DNA of 64,000 nt from Gluconacetobacter takamatsuzukensis (GTDB taxonomy: Bacteria; Pseudomonadota; Alphaproteobacteria; Acetobacterales; Acetobacteraceae), in assembly GCF_014174275.1 (NCBI RefSeq), contig NZ_JABEQK010000001.1, positions 186,001-250,000 of the forward strand, given 5' to 3'. The notes under the pieces were generated by a model. That model made no database searches and was not told the origin of the DNA. It was given only the letters and a program-made list of their open reading frames with translations. The position numbers and the translations under genes are program-made. This document shows, piece after piece, positions 16,864 to 25,011 of this stretch (its first letter is position 1; each line of letters starts with the position of its first letter).

Positions 16864-18491
16864 TGACAGGCGGAACGGCACGGGTGCGGATGACGGAAAG
16901 CGGGATGACGGCGGAAGGGGCAGCCGACGCTGGAGCGGCGCAACTACTGGATGTCACGGCGTACAGGACGGCCCTGCTGCGGTCGCCGACGCCGGACATG
17001 ATGAGCCGGGTGGGCGACATGCTCTTCGCCGCGCGACAGGAGGTGGAGGCGGTCCGTCTGGTTCTGGAGGTCGCGTCCCGCTATCTGGATGACGGGCGGT
17101 TCAGCCTGGCCGCCGCGATGGCGATCCTGCGCTATACGGTCCGGTACGATATCGCCGAGAGCCTGCTGCGCAATGCCTTGCGGTGCCAGGCGGACAATAT
17201 TCAGGCACAGGCGTTTCTGGCCCATGTCCGCATGGCGCGCGGGGATGTGGCGGACGGGTGCGCCCTGTTCTCCGGGATGATGCGGCGCTATCCGGACGAG
17301 CGGGCCGCGATCTGCGAATACATGTCCACGTCGCTGCTGCAGGTTGGCTATCCGATGGAAAGCCTGAAGATCCTGCAATCCTATCTGGAGACCGGGCAGG
17401 CGACGGCGCTGCTTTTGAAGAATGTCGGTTGCGCGCTGCTGTGCGTCAATCGTTCGGCGGAAGCCATTCCGTGGTACGAGAGGGCGGTCGCCCTGGATGC
17501 GGCGGGAGCAGCGGCGGCCCAGTCCGAATATGCGTGCGCGCTTCTCAAGGCCGGCAGGCTCGGCGAAGGCTGGGCACTCTATGCCCGGCGCGGCCTGTTC
17601 GAGCGCAACCTGATCGCCGGTGACCGGGCAGCGTGGTTTCTGGCCCTGCCGCGCCTGCGGCCTGGCGATGAGGTGGCGGGGCGGCGGATCATCCTGTTCC
17701 AGGAGCAGGGGCTGGGGGATACGCTCCAGTTCATCCGCTTCGTGCCCGACCTTCTGGCGAAGGGGGCGGCGGTGACGATCCTGGTGCCGCGCACCCTGGT
17801 CCGGCTGCTGGCGCAATCCTGTCCGGGGGCATCCGTGCGGGAGGCGAGGTCCTTCGCGCGGGAGGAGGGATATGACTATATCCTTCCCATTCCGGACCTG
17901 CCCCATATTGCCGGCGTGATGTCGGAGCGGGACATTCCGGCGCCCGCTTCATACCTGCGCGCCGATCCCGGCGACGTGGCGCGCTTTGCCGCCCTGCTGC
18001 CGGAGCGGCGGCCGCGGATCGGGGTGGTCTGGGCCGGCGAACGGCGGATGCAATCCGCCCCGGCCCTGCTGGACCAGCGGCGTTCGACGACGCTGGCGGC
18101 CTTGGGGGCGGCGGTGACGCCGGTGGATGCGACGCTGGTGAGCCTGCAGTTCGGCGGCCCCCGCGGGGAGCTCGCGGGCTGGACTGGGCAGGCACTGTGC
18201 GACCCGATGGACGCGGTGCGGGACATGGCCGACACGGCGGCGATCATGGCGAATCTGGACCTGGTCATTTCGGTCGATACCTCGCCGGTGCATCTGGCGG
18301 GTGCTGTGGGCTGCCCGGTATGGATGATCAGCCGCGAGGATGCCTGCTGGCGGTGGGGGGATTCGGGCGAGCGGTCGGCATGGTATCCGGGCATGCGCCT
18401 GTTCCGGGCGCGGGAGCGCTCGCTGGTGCCGGCTTTGCAGGAGGTCGGTGCGGCCTTGCAGATCTGGGTGAAGCAATGGCACCCGTCCTGA
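16863..18491 (+). CDS. TPR-glycosyltransferase, array member 2
   Basis: A 542-residue paralogue of member 1 with the same TPR half (NRSAEAIPWYERAVALD) and GT-B half (FQEQGLGDTLQFIRFVPDLL, RPRIGVVWAGERR, LDLVISVDTSPVHLAGAV). It has distinctive residues in the active-site loop, SREDACWRWGDSGERSAWYP, which it shares only with member 6. A 106-bp block (18321-18426) is identical to 24798-24903 in member 6. The ATG overlaps the stop of member 1 (ATGA), so the two are translationally coupled; an in-frame ATG at 16890 could also serve. Substrates cannot be told from sequence. Confidence 0.85.
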   Translation: MTGGTARVRMTESGMTAEGAADAGAAQLLDVTAYRTALLRSPTPDMMSRVGDMLFAARQEVEAVRLVLEVASRYLDDGRFSLAAAMAILRYTVRYDIAESLLRNALRCQADNIQAQAFLAHVRMARGDVADGCALFSGMMRRYPDERAAICEYMSTSLLQVGYPMESLKILQSYLETGQATALLLKNVGCALLCVNRSAEAIPWYERAVALDAAGAAAAQSEYACALLKAGRLGEGWALYARRGLFERNLIAGDRAAWFLALPRLRPGDEVAGRRIILFQEQGLGDTLQFIRFVPDLLAKGAAVTILVPRTLVRLLAQSCPGASVREARSFAREEGYDYILPIPDLPHIAGVMSERDIPAPASYLRADPGDVARFAALLPERRPRIGVVWAGERRMQSAPALLDQRRSTTLAALGAAVTPVDATLVSLQFGGPRGELAGWTGQALCDPMDAVRDMADTAAIMANLDLVISVDTSPVHLAGAVGCPVWMISREDACWRWGDSGERSAWYPGMRLFRARERSLVPALQEVGAALQIWVKQWHPS

Positions 18492-18505
18492 AGGGACCAC
18501 AATGA

Positions 18506-20113
18506 ATGGTGGAAACGGGTGCGATGGACCATGCAGGGCGTGACGGGATGTCTGCTTCGGGACGCGACGTGCGTGTCCAAGAGGCTCAGGCAGACGCGCC
18601 GCTGCCCCTGACGCCGGAAGAAAGCCTGCGGATCAGTGAAGACCTGATGGCCGCAGGGCTGGTGGATGAGGCGGTCGGCCTGCTGCTGGAGACGGTGGAG
18701 CGTTATCCGGAGGATTGGCAGCATGGTGTTGCCGCTGCGACATTCATTCTACGCCACACCGCCGTCTACGATCTGGCTGAAAAGATCGTAGGCATTGTTT
18801 TGCGCCATGCTCCGGACAGCATTCCGGCGCATGGTCTTCTGCTGCATATCCGTGTCGCGCGCGAGGATATCGCCGGCGGGCGCGCGTTGTTTGCGGAACT
18901 GCTGGACCGTTACCCCGAGGGGACGAGCCTGTTCTTCGAACAGATGTCGACGGCGCTGTTGCAGGTCGGCTGCCCGTTGGAAAGCCTGCAGATTCTGATG
19001 CCGTGTCTTGAAAGCGGCATGGTAACGCCGACGCTGCTGAAAAATGCGGGATGTGCCTTCTATTGTCTCGACCGGTCGAAAGACGCCATTCCCTGGTATG
19101 AAAAGGCCCTTGCTCTCGATTCGACGGATTATGGAATCACGTTCGGCTATGCCTGTACGCTGATCAAGGCTGGGCGGTTGCAGGCAGCCTTGCCGCGCTA
19201 TTTCGAGCGCGATCTGAAGCTTGCGGATCGGGAGGCATGGTACCTGTCCCTGCCGCGCCTGCGTCCGGGGGATGATGTCGCGGGGCGCAGGATCGTTCTT
19301 TACCAGGAGCAGGGGCTGGGGGACACGATCCAGTTCATCCGCTTCGTGCCCTTTCTGCTGGCACGGGGGTGCAGGATCGCGGTCGTTGTGGCCCCTACGC
19401 TGGCGCGCCTGTTTCGGCAATCCTGTCCGCAGGTTTCCGTCCATGAAACAGGGTGTTGGGCGCCGCAGGAGGGATATGATTATGCCACGCCGATCCCGGA
19501 TCTGCCCTATATCGCCGGGGTGATGTCGGTCGTGGATATTCCGGCACCGATTCCTTATCTGCGGGCCGATCCCGACGATGTTGCGCGCTTTGCCGCCATG
19601 CTGCCGGTGCGCCAGCCGCGCATCGGCCTGGTCTGGGCAGGGCAATGGCGGAGCCAGCTCATTCACGCGCTGGTGGATCGGCGGCGGTCGACAACGTTGG
19701 CGGCAATGGGGGCCGCGTTCACGCCGATCGATGCGGCATTGGTCAGCCTGCAACGCGGCGACCCGCGCGGCGAGATCGCGGGGTGGAATGGCCAGGCTTT
19801 GTGCGATCCCATGGAACAGGTTCGCGACATGGCGGATACGGCGGCGATCATGGCAAGCCTGGACCTTGTGATTTCGGTCGATACGGCACCGCTGCATCTG
19901 GCGGGTGCCCTGGGGTGCCCGGTGTGGCTGATCAGCCGCCAGGATGCCTGCTGGCGCTGGGGCGATGCGGGCGACCGGTCGCCCTGGTACCCTACGATGC
20001 GCATCTTCCGCGCGGGGGAACGCGCGCTCGGCCCTGTTCTACAGGAGGTCGGGAAAGCCTTGCGGACCTGGGTGGCGACCTGGAAACCGACGCGGATGGA
20101 TATCTCGGAATGA
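18506..20113 (+). CDS. TPR-glycosyltransferase, array member 3 (most diverged)
   Basis: A 535-residue protein with the same layout but the greatest sequence difference from its neighbours. The N-terminus carries its own version of the helical repeats (LTPEESLRISEDLMAAGLV), the TPR reads DRSKDAIPWYEKALALD, and the GT-B half has VLYQEQGLGDTIQFIRFVPF, RPxIGLVWAGQW and LDLVISVDTAPLHLAGAL. The loop before the last motif is SRQDACWRWGDAGDRSPWYP. AGGGA lies about ten bases before the ATG and 14 bases separate it from member 2. The divergence suggests it is an older copy or has a different acceptor or sugar; this is an inference. Confidence 0.84.
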   Translation: MVETGAMDHAGRDGMSASGRDVRVQEAQADAPLPLTPEESLRISEDLMAAGLVDEAVGLLLETVERYPEDWQHGVAAATFILRHTAVYDLAEKIVGIVLRHAPDSIPAHGLLLHIRVAREDIAGGRALFAELLDRYPEGTSLFFEQMSTALLQVGCPLESLQILMPCLESGMVTPTLLKNAGCAFYCLDRSKDAIPWYEKALALDSTDYGITFGYACTLIKAGRLQAALPRYFERDLKLADREAWYLSLPRLRPGDDVAGRRIVLYQEQGLGDTIQFIRFVPFLLARGCRIAVVVAPTLARLFRQSCPQVSVHETGCWAPQEGYDYATPIPDLPYIAGVMSVVDIPAPIPYLRADPDDVARFAAMLPVRQPRIGLVWAGQWRSQLIHALVDRRRSTTLAAMGAAFTPIDAALVSLQRGDPRGEIAGWNGQALCDPMEQVRDMADTAAIMASLDLVISVDTAPLHLAGALGCPVWLISRQDACWRWGDAGDRSPWYPTMRIFRAGERALGPVLQEVGKALRTWVATWKPTRMDISE

Positions 20114-21708
20114 CAGAACGACATGATGATGCGCCCGGCGGGACCCTGGATCTTCAGGCCTGCAAGGAGGCCCTGGTGCGGTCGGCCTCGGCGGAGGAAA
20201 TCATCCGGACCGGCGACAGGCTTTTCGCCGAGGGGCGCGGTCTCGACGCGGTCCGTCTGGTTCTGGAGGTGACGGCCCATCATATGAATGACTGGCGGGT
20301 CAGCCTTGCCGGGGCGGATGTCATCCTGCGCCATACCGTCAGTTACAATATCGTCGAGACCTTGCTGCGCAATGCGCGCCGATGCCATCCGGATCATATT
20401 CAGACGCAGGCACTTCTGGCGCATGTCCTGATGGCAGGGGGAGATATCGCGGGGGGATGTGCCCTCTTTTCCGAGATGATGCAGCGTTATCCGGACGAAC
20501 GGGGGACGATCTGCGAACATATGTCGATGTCGTTTCTGGACACCGGCTACCCGGCGGAAAGCCTCCAGATCCTGTTGTCGCATCTTGAAACCGCACGGCC
20601 GACAGTGGCGATGCTGAACAATGTGGCATGTTCCCTCCACCGCCTGAACCGTTCGGCCGAGGCAGTCTCGTGGTACGAACAGGCGTTGGCGCTGGACCCC
20701 GCGCGACCGGAAATCCGGTTCGGGCAGGCCTGTTCGCTGTTGAAGGCCGGCAGGCTGCGCGAGGGATGGCCGCTCTTTTTCGATCGGATCCTGAGCGTCA
20801 GGAACGGAGCGGCCTGGTTCTTGTCCCTGCCGCGCCTGCGCCCAGGCGACGAGGTGGCGGGGCGCCGGATCATCCTGTTCTACGAGCAGGGACTGGGCGA
20901 TGCGATCCAGTTCATCCGCTTTGTGCCCGGTCTTGTGGCGAAAGGGGCCGAGGTGACGATTCTCGTGCCGCAACCTCTGGTTCGTCTGCTGGCGCAATCC
21001 TATCCGGCGGCGTCGGTTCGTGAGATCGACGGGTTCGGCCGCGAGGACGGGTATGACTATGCGGTGCCGATTCCGGATCTGCCCTACATTGCCGGTGTGC
21101 TGTCGATGCACGATATCCCGGCGCCGATCCCCTATCTGCGGGCCGATTCTGGCGATGTGGCGCGTTTCGCGGCCCTGCTGCCGGCGCGCCGGCCGCGCAT
21201 TGGCCTGGTCTGGGCGGGAGAAACGCGGACACGATCGGAGCATGTTCTGGCGGATCGGCGGCGTTCGACGACACTCGCCGCGATGGGGGAGGCGCTGACG
21301 CCGGTGGAGGCGACACTGGTCAATCTCCAGTTCGGTGCGCCGCGTGGCGAGATTGCGGGCTGGAGAGGCCAGGCCGTGTGCGACCTGATGGGGGACGTGC
21401 GTGACCTGGCCGACACGGCTGCGATCATGGCGAATCTGGACTTGGTGATCTCGGTCGATACGTCGCCGCTGCATCTGGCGGGTGCCGTGGGGTGCCCTGT
21501 ATGGCTGGTCAGCCGGTGGGATGCCTGCTGGCGCTGGGAAAATTCGGGCGACCGGTCGCCCTGGTATCCGGGAATGCGCATTTTCCGGGCCCAGGAACGC
21601 TCCTTCGTCCCGGTTCTACAGCAGGTGGGGGCGGCCTTGCGGAAATGGGTGGCATGCCGGCAGCCTGGTGACGGTCATGGTGCCGAAAGTGGCGGGTGGC
21701 AGGCATGA
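20110..21708 (+). CDS. TPR-glycosyltransferase, array member 4
   Basis: A 532-residue paralogue. The TPR half contains NRSAEAVSWYEQALALDP and the GT-B half contains FYEQGLGDAIQFIRFVPGLV, RPRIGLVWAGET and LDLVISVDTSPLHLAGAV. The active-site loop reads SRWDACWRWENSGDRSPWYP, where Trp replaces the Gln or Glu of other copies, as in member 7. The ATG overlaps the stop codon of member 3 (ATGA). Starts further upstream in this frame would run through member 3 and are not credible. Confidence 0.85.
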   Translation: MTERHDDAPGGTLDLQACKEALVRSASAEEIIRTGDRLFAEGRGLDAVRLVLEVTAHHMNDWRVSLAGADVILRHTVSYNIVETLLRNARRCHPDHIQTQALLAHVLMAGGDIAGGCALFSEMMQRYPDERGTICEHMSMSFLDTGYPAESLQILLSHLETARPTVAMLNNVACSLHRLNRSAEAVSWYEQALALDPARPEIRFGQACSLLKAGRLREGWPLFFDRILSVRNGAAWFLSLPRLRPGDEVAGRRIILFYEQGLGDAIQFIRFVPGLVAKGAEVTILVPQPLVRLLAQSYPAASVREIDGFGREDGYDYAVPIPDLPYIAGVLSMHDIPAPIPYLRADSGDVARFAALLPARRPRIGLVWAGETRTRSEHVLADRRRSTTLAAMGEALTPVEATLVNLQFGAPRGEIAGWRGQAVCDLMGDVRDLADTAAIMANLDLVISVDTSPLHLAGAVGCPVWLVSRWDACWRWENSGDRSPWYPGMRIFRAQERSFVPVLQQVGAALRKWVACRQPGDGHGAESGGWQA

Positions 21709-23291
21709 CGGATCGGACTCTGGCAGGGGCGGAGATCAGCGAGGAAGCACCGCTGGTCCTGGATGTGCAGATGTGCCGGGAAGCTCTGCTGCGCGCGCCG
21801 GATCCGGAAACGATGATTCGGATGGGCGACGCGTTTTTTGCCGCGGGGCGGGGCCTTGATGCGCTCCGTCTGATTCTGGAAGTGACGTCGCGGCAACTGG
21901 AGGACTGGCGGCTCAGTCTGGCCGGGGCGGATGTCATCCTGCGCCAGACCGCCGCCTACGATATCGTGGAGACCCTGCTGCGCAACGTTCTGCGTCTCCA
22001 GTCGGATAATCTGCTGGTGCAGGCCTATCGGGCGCGCGTGCTCATGGCGGGCGGCGATGTGGCGGGCGGACATGCGCTGTTCGACGACATGCTGCGCCGC
22101 TATCGCTCTGCGGACCAGCAGGTCATGATCTGCGAATTGATGTCGAATTCGTTTCTCGATGTCGGCCATCCGGGGGAGAGCCTGAAGATTCTGCTCTCTC
22201 ACCTTGAAACCGGGCGCGCGACGTCGGCGATCCTCGGCAATGTTGGATGTTCGCTCGGATATCTCAACCGGTCGGCGGAAGCCCTGCCATGGTTCGAGAA
22301 GGCTCTGGCCCTGGATGCGGCGGATGCCGGAATCCGGCTCGGCTATGCCTGCACGCTGATCAAGGCCGGCCGGCTGGATGCGGGATGGCCGCTCTATGCC
22401 GATCGGGTTTTGAGCGTTGAGGACCCGGAACCGTGGTACCTGTCCTTGCCGCGCCTGCGCCCGGGTGACGATGTGGCGGGGCGTGGGATTGTCCTGTTCC
22501 AGGAGCAAGGGCTGGGAGACACGCTCCAGTTCATCCGCTTCGTGCCTGATCTGCTGGCGAAGGGGGCGCGGGTGACGATCCTGGTGCCTCGACCGCTGGT
22601 CCGTCTCATGACGCAGTCTTATCCCACGGTTTCGGTGCGCCAGATCGGATGTTTCGGGCCGGAGGACGGGTATGCGTATGCCCTGCCGATTCCGGATCTA
22701 CCTTATATCGTCGGCATGATGTCGCTGCGGGAGATTCCGGCGCCGATTCCCTATCTGCGGGCCGATCCCGGCAATGCCGCGCGCTTTGCCGCCCTGCTGC
22801 CGGCGCGCCGGCCGCGGATTGGCCTGGTCTGGGCCGGAGATCGGCGAACGCGGTCGGCACATGTGCTGGTTGATCTGCGGCGTTCGACGACGCTGGCGGC
22901 GCTGGGGGCGGCGGTGACGCCGGTGGATGCGACGCTGATGAGCCTGCAGTTCGGCGGCCCGCGTGGAGAGATTGCGGGCTGGACCGGCCAGGCGCTGTGC
23001 GACCCGATGGGCGCGGTGCGGGATATGGCTGATACGGCGGCGATCATCGCGAACCTTGATCTGGTGATCTCGGTCGATACCTCGCCTGTGCATCTGGCTG
23101 GCGCCGTGGGTTGCCCGGTGTGGATGATCAGCCGCCAGGATGCCTGCTGGCGCTGGGGAGATGCGGGCGACCGGTCGCCCTGGTATCCGGACATGCGTGT
23201 GTTCCGGGCACGGGAGCGGTCATGGGGGCCTGTGCTGGCGGAGGTTGGGGCGGCCTTGCGGAACTGGGTGGAGCATTGGCGGCTGCGCTGA
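21705..23291 (+). CDS. TPR-glycosyltransferase, array member 5
   Basis: A 528-residue paralogue with NRSAEALPWFEKALALD in the TPR half, then FQEQGLGDTLQFIRFVPDLL, RPRIGLVWAGDRR and LDLVISVDTSPVHLAGAV. The loop is SRQDACWRWGDAGDRSPWYP, as in members 1 and 3. The ATG overlaps the member 4 stop (ATGA); a GTG at 21696 is less likely. After its stop there is the longest spacer in the array, about 115 bases, which could hold an internal promoter or a degraded remnant. Confidence 0.85.
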   Translation: MTDRTLAGAEISEEAPLVLDVQMCREALLRAPDPETMIRMGDAFFAAGRGLDALRLILEVTSRQLEDWRLSLAGADVILRQTAAYDIVETLLRNVLRLQSDNLLVQAYRARVLMAGGDVAGGHALFDDMLRRYRSADQQVMICELMSNSFLDVGHPGESLKILLSHLETGRATSAILGNVGCSLGYLNRSAEALPWFEKALALDAADAGIRLGYACTLIKAGRLDAGWPLYADRVLSVEDPEPWYLSLPRLRPGDDVAGRGIVLFQEQGLGDTLQFIRFVPDLLAKGARVTILVPRPLVRLMTQSYPTVSVRQIGCFGPEDGYAYALPIPDLPYIVGMMSLREIPAPIPYLRADPGNAARFAALLPARRPRIGLVWAGDRRTRSAHVLVDLRRSTTLAALGAAVTPVDATLMSLQFGGPRGEIAGWTGQALCDPMGAVRDMADTAAIIANLDLVISVDTSPVHLAGAVGCPVWMISRQDACWRWGDAGDRSPWYPDMRVFRARERSWGPVLAEVGAALRNWVEHWRLR

Positions 23292-23405
23292 TGGAGGCGC
23301 GGTTGCGAGGCCGCGACCGGACATTCAGGGAGGGAACGATCACGGGCGTATGGTTGCGCCCGATGGCGCGCTGCATTGGGCGGGAGTGGCATGAGGGGGG
23401 ATGGA

Positions 23406-24968
23406 ATGGCTGATCTTGCGCCTGGTGTGGATGCCGCGGTTCCGGACGTGCGGGCCTGCAGGGAGGCGCTGCTGCGGTCGCCTACGCCGGAGCTGATGCT
23501 GCGGACGGGCGATGTGCTCTTTGCCGCGAAGCAGAGGCTGGAGGCCATTCGGCTGATCCTGGAGGTGACGTCCTGCCATCTGGATGACTGGCGGCTCAGC
23601 CTTGCCGGGGCGATGACGATTCTGACCCATTCATCCCGTTACGATATCGCCGAGACGTTGCTGCGCAACGCGTTGCGCCATCAGCCCGAGCATATTCCAA
23701 TCCAGGCCTATCTGGCGCATGTCCGCATGGCGGGAGGCGATATCGCGGGGGGGAAGGCCCTGTTCTCCGGGATGGTGCGGCGCTATCCGGCCCAGCAGGC
23801 CATGGTCTGCACCTATATGTCGGTCTCGTTGCTGGCATTCGGCTTTCCGATGGAGAGCCTGCAGATCCTGTTGCCGTGCCTTGAGAGCGGGTATGTAGAC
23901 GCTTCGATCCTGAGCAATATCGGATGTTCCCTGGAACATCTCAACCGCTCCGCCGACTCCTTTTCCTGGTACGAACAGGCCCTGGCGCTGGACCCGACGC
24001 GTGCGTTGATACGGTTCGGCTATGCCTGCGCATTGCTGAAGGCGGGCCGGTTGCGCGAGGGATGGCCGCGCTTTTTCGACCGGGAGCTGACTGTCGGTGA
24101 CAGGGGGGCGTGGTACCTGGCGCTGCCGCGCCTGCGGCCTGGCGATGAGGTGGCGGGGCGGCGGATCATCCTGTTTCAGGAACAGGGGCTGGGGGACACG
24201 ATCCAGTTCATCCGCTTCGTGCCCGATCTTCTGGCGAAAGGGGCAGAGGTGACGATTCTGGTTCCCCGGACCCTGGTCCCGCTGCTGGCGCGATCTTATC
24301 CCGGGGCGACGGTCCGGGAGATCGACGGGTTTGGCCGCGAAGACGATTACGCATATGCCGCCGCGATTCCCGATTTGCCCTATATCGCCGGGGTGATGTC
24401 GATGCACGATATTCCGGCGCCGGTTTCCTATCTGCGGGCCGATCCCGGCGACGTGGCGCGCTTTGCTGCCCTGCTGCCGGAGCGGCGGCCGCGGGTCGGG
24501 CTGGTCTGGGCCGGGGAGCAACGGGTGCGGTCGGACGATGCCCTGGTGGACCGGCGGCGTTCGACGACGCTGGCGGCGCTGGGGACGGCGGTGACGCCGG
24601 TGGATGCGACGCTGGTGAGCCTACAGTTCGGCGGTCTGCGCAGCGAGATTGCGGGCTGGACCGGGCAGGCACTGTGTGACCCGATGGGGGCGGTGCGCGA
24701 CATGGCCGACACGGCGGCGATCATGGCGAATCTGGACCTGGTGATTTCGGTCGATACGTCGCCGGTGCATCTGGCGGGTGCCGTGGGCTGCCCGGTGTGG
24801 ATGATCAGCCGCGAGGATGCCTGCTGGCGGTGGGGGGATTCGGGCGAGCGGTCGGCATGGTATCCGGGCATGCGCCTGTTCCGGGCGCGGGAGCGCTCGC
24901 TGGCTCCCGTTCTGCAGGAGGTCGGCGCGGCCTTGCGAATCTGGGTGAAGACCTGGCGCCCATCTTGA
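23406..24968 (+). CDS. TPR-glycosyltransferase, array member 6
   Basis: A 520-residue paralogue with NRSADSFSWYEQALALDP in the TPR half, and FQEQGLGDTIQFIRFVPDLL, RPRVGLVWAGEQR and LDLVISVDTSPVHLAGAV in the GT-B half. Its loop SREDACWRWGDSGERSAWYP matches member 2 base for base over 106 bp. The following bases (gctcccgttctgcagga) match member 1 instead, a mosaic pattern expected from gene conversion. The start at 23406 has a purine-rich AGGGGGGATGG upstream; ATG at 23391 is the alternative. Confidence 0.85.
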   Translation: MADLAPGVDAAVPDVRACREALLRSPTPELMLRTGDVLFAAKQRLEAIRLILEVTSCHLDDWRLSLAGAMTILTHSSRYDIAETLLRNALRHQPEHIPIQAYLAHVRMAGGDIAGGKALFSGMVRRYPAQQAMVCTYMSVSLLAFGFPMESLQILLPCLESGYVDASILSNIGCSLEHLNRSADSFSWYEQALALDPTRALIRFGYACALLKAGRLREGWPRFFDRELTVGDRGAWYLALPRLRPGDEVAGRRIILFQEQGLGDTIQFIRFVPDLLAKGAEVTILVPRTLVPLLARSYPGATVREIDGFGREDDYAYAAAIPDLPYIAGVMSMHDIPAPVSYLRADPGDVARFAALLPERRPRVGLVWAGEQRVRSDDALVDRRRSTTLAALGTAVTPVDATLVSLQFGGLRSEIAGWTGQALCDPMGAVRDMADTAAIMANLDLVISVDTSPVHLAGAVGCPVWMISREDACWRWGDSGERSAWYPGMRLFRARERSLAPVLQEVGAALRIWVKTWRPS

Positions 24969-25011
24969 AGGGGGGCGGCAGTCAGGTTCGGCGTTTGGGG
25001 ACCGGGTGGCG

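Noticed and set aside
19663-21474. 603-codon open frame antisense to the glycosyltransferase array
   Set aside because: Spans the junction of two real genes and repeats the same Arg/Gln/Pro pattern opposite every copy; it is a composition effect.
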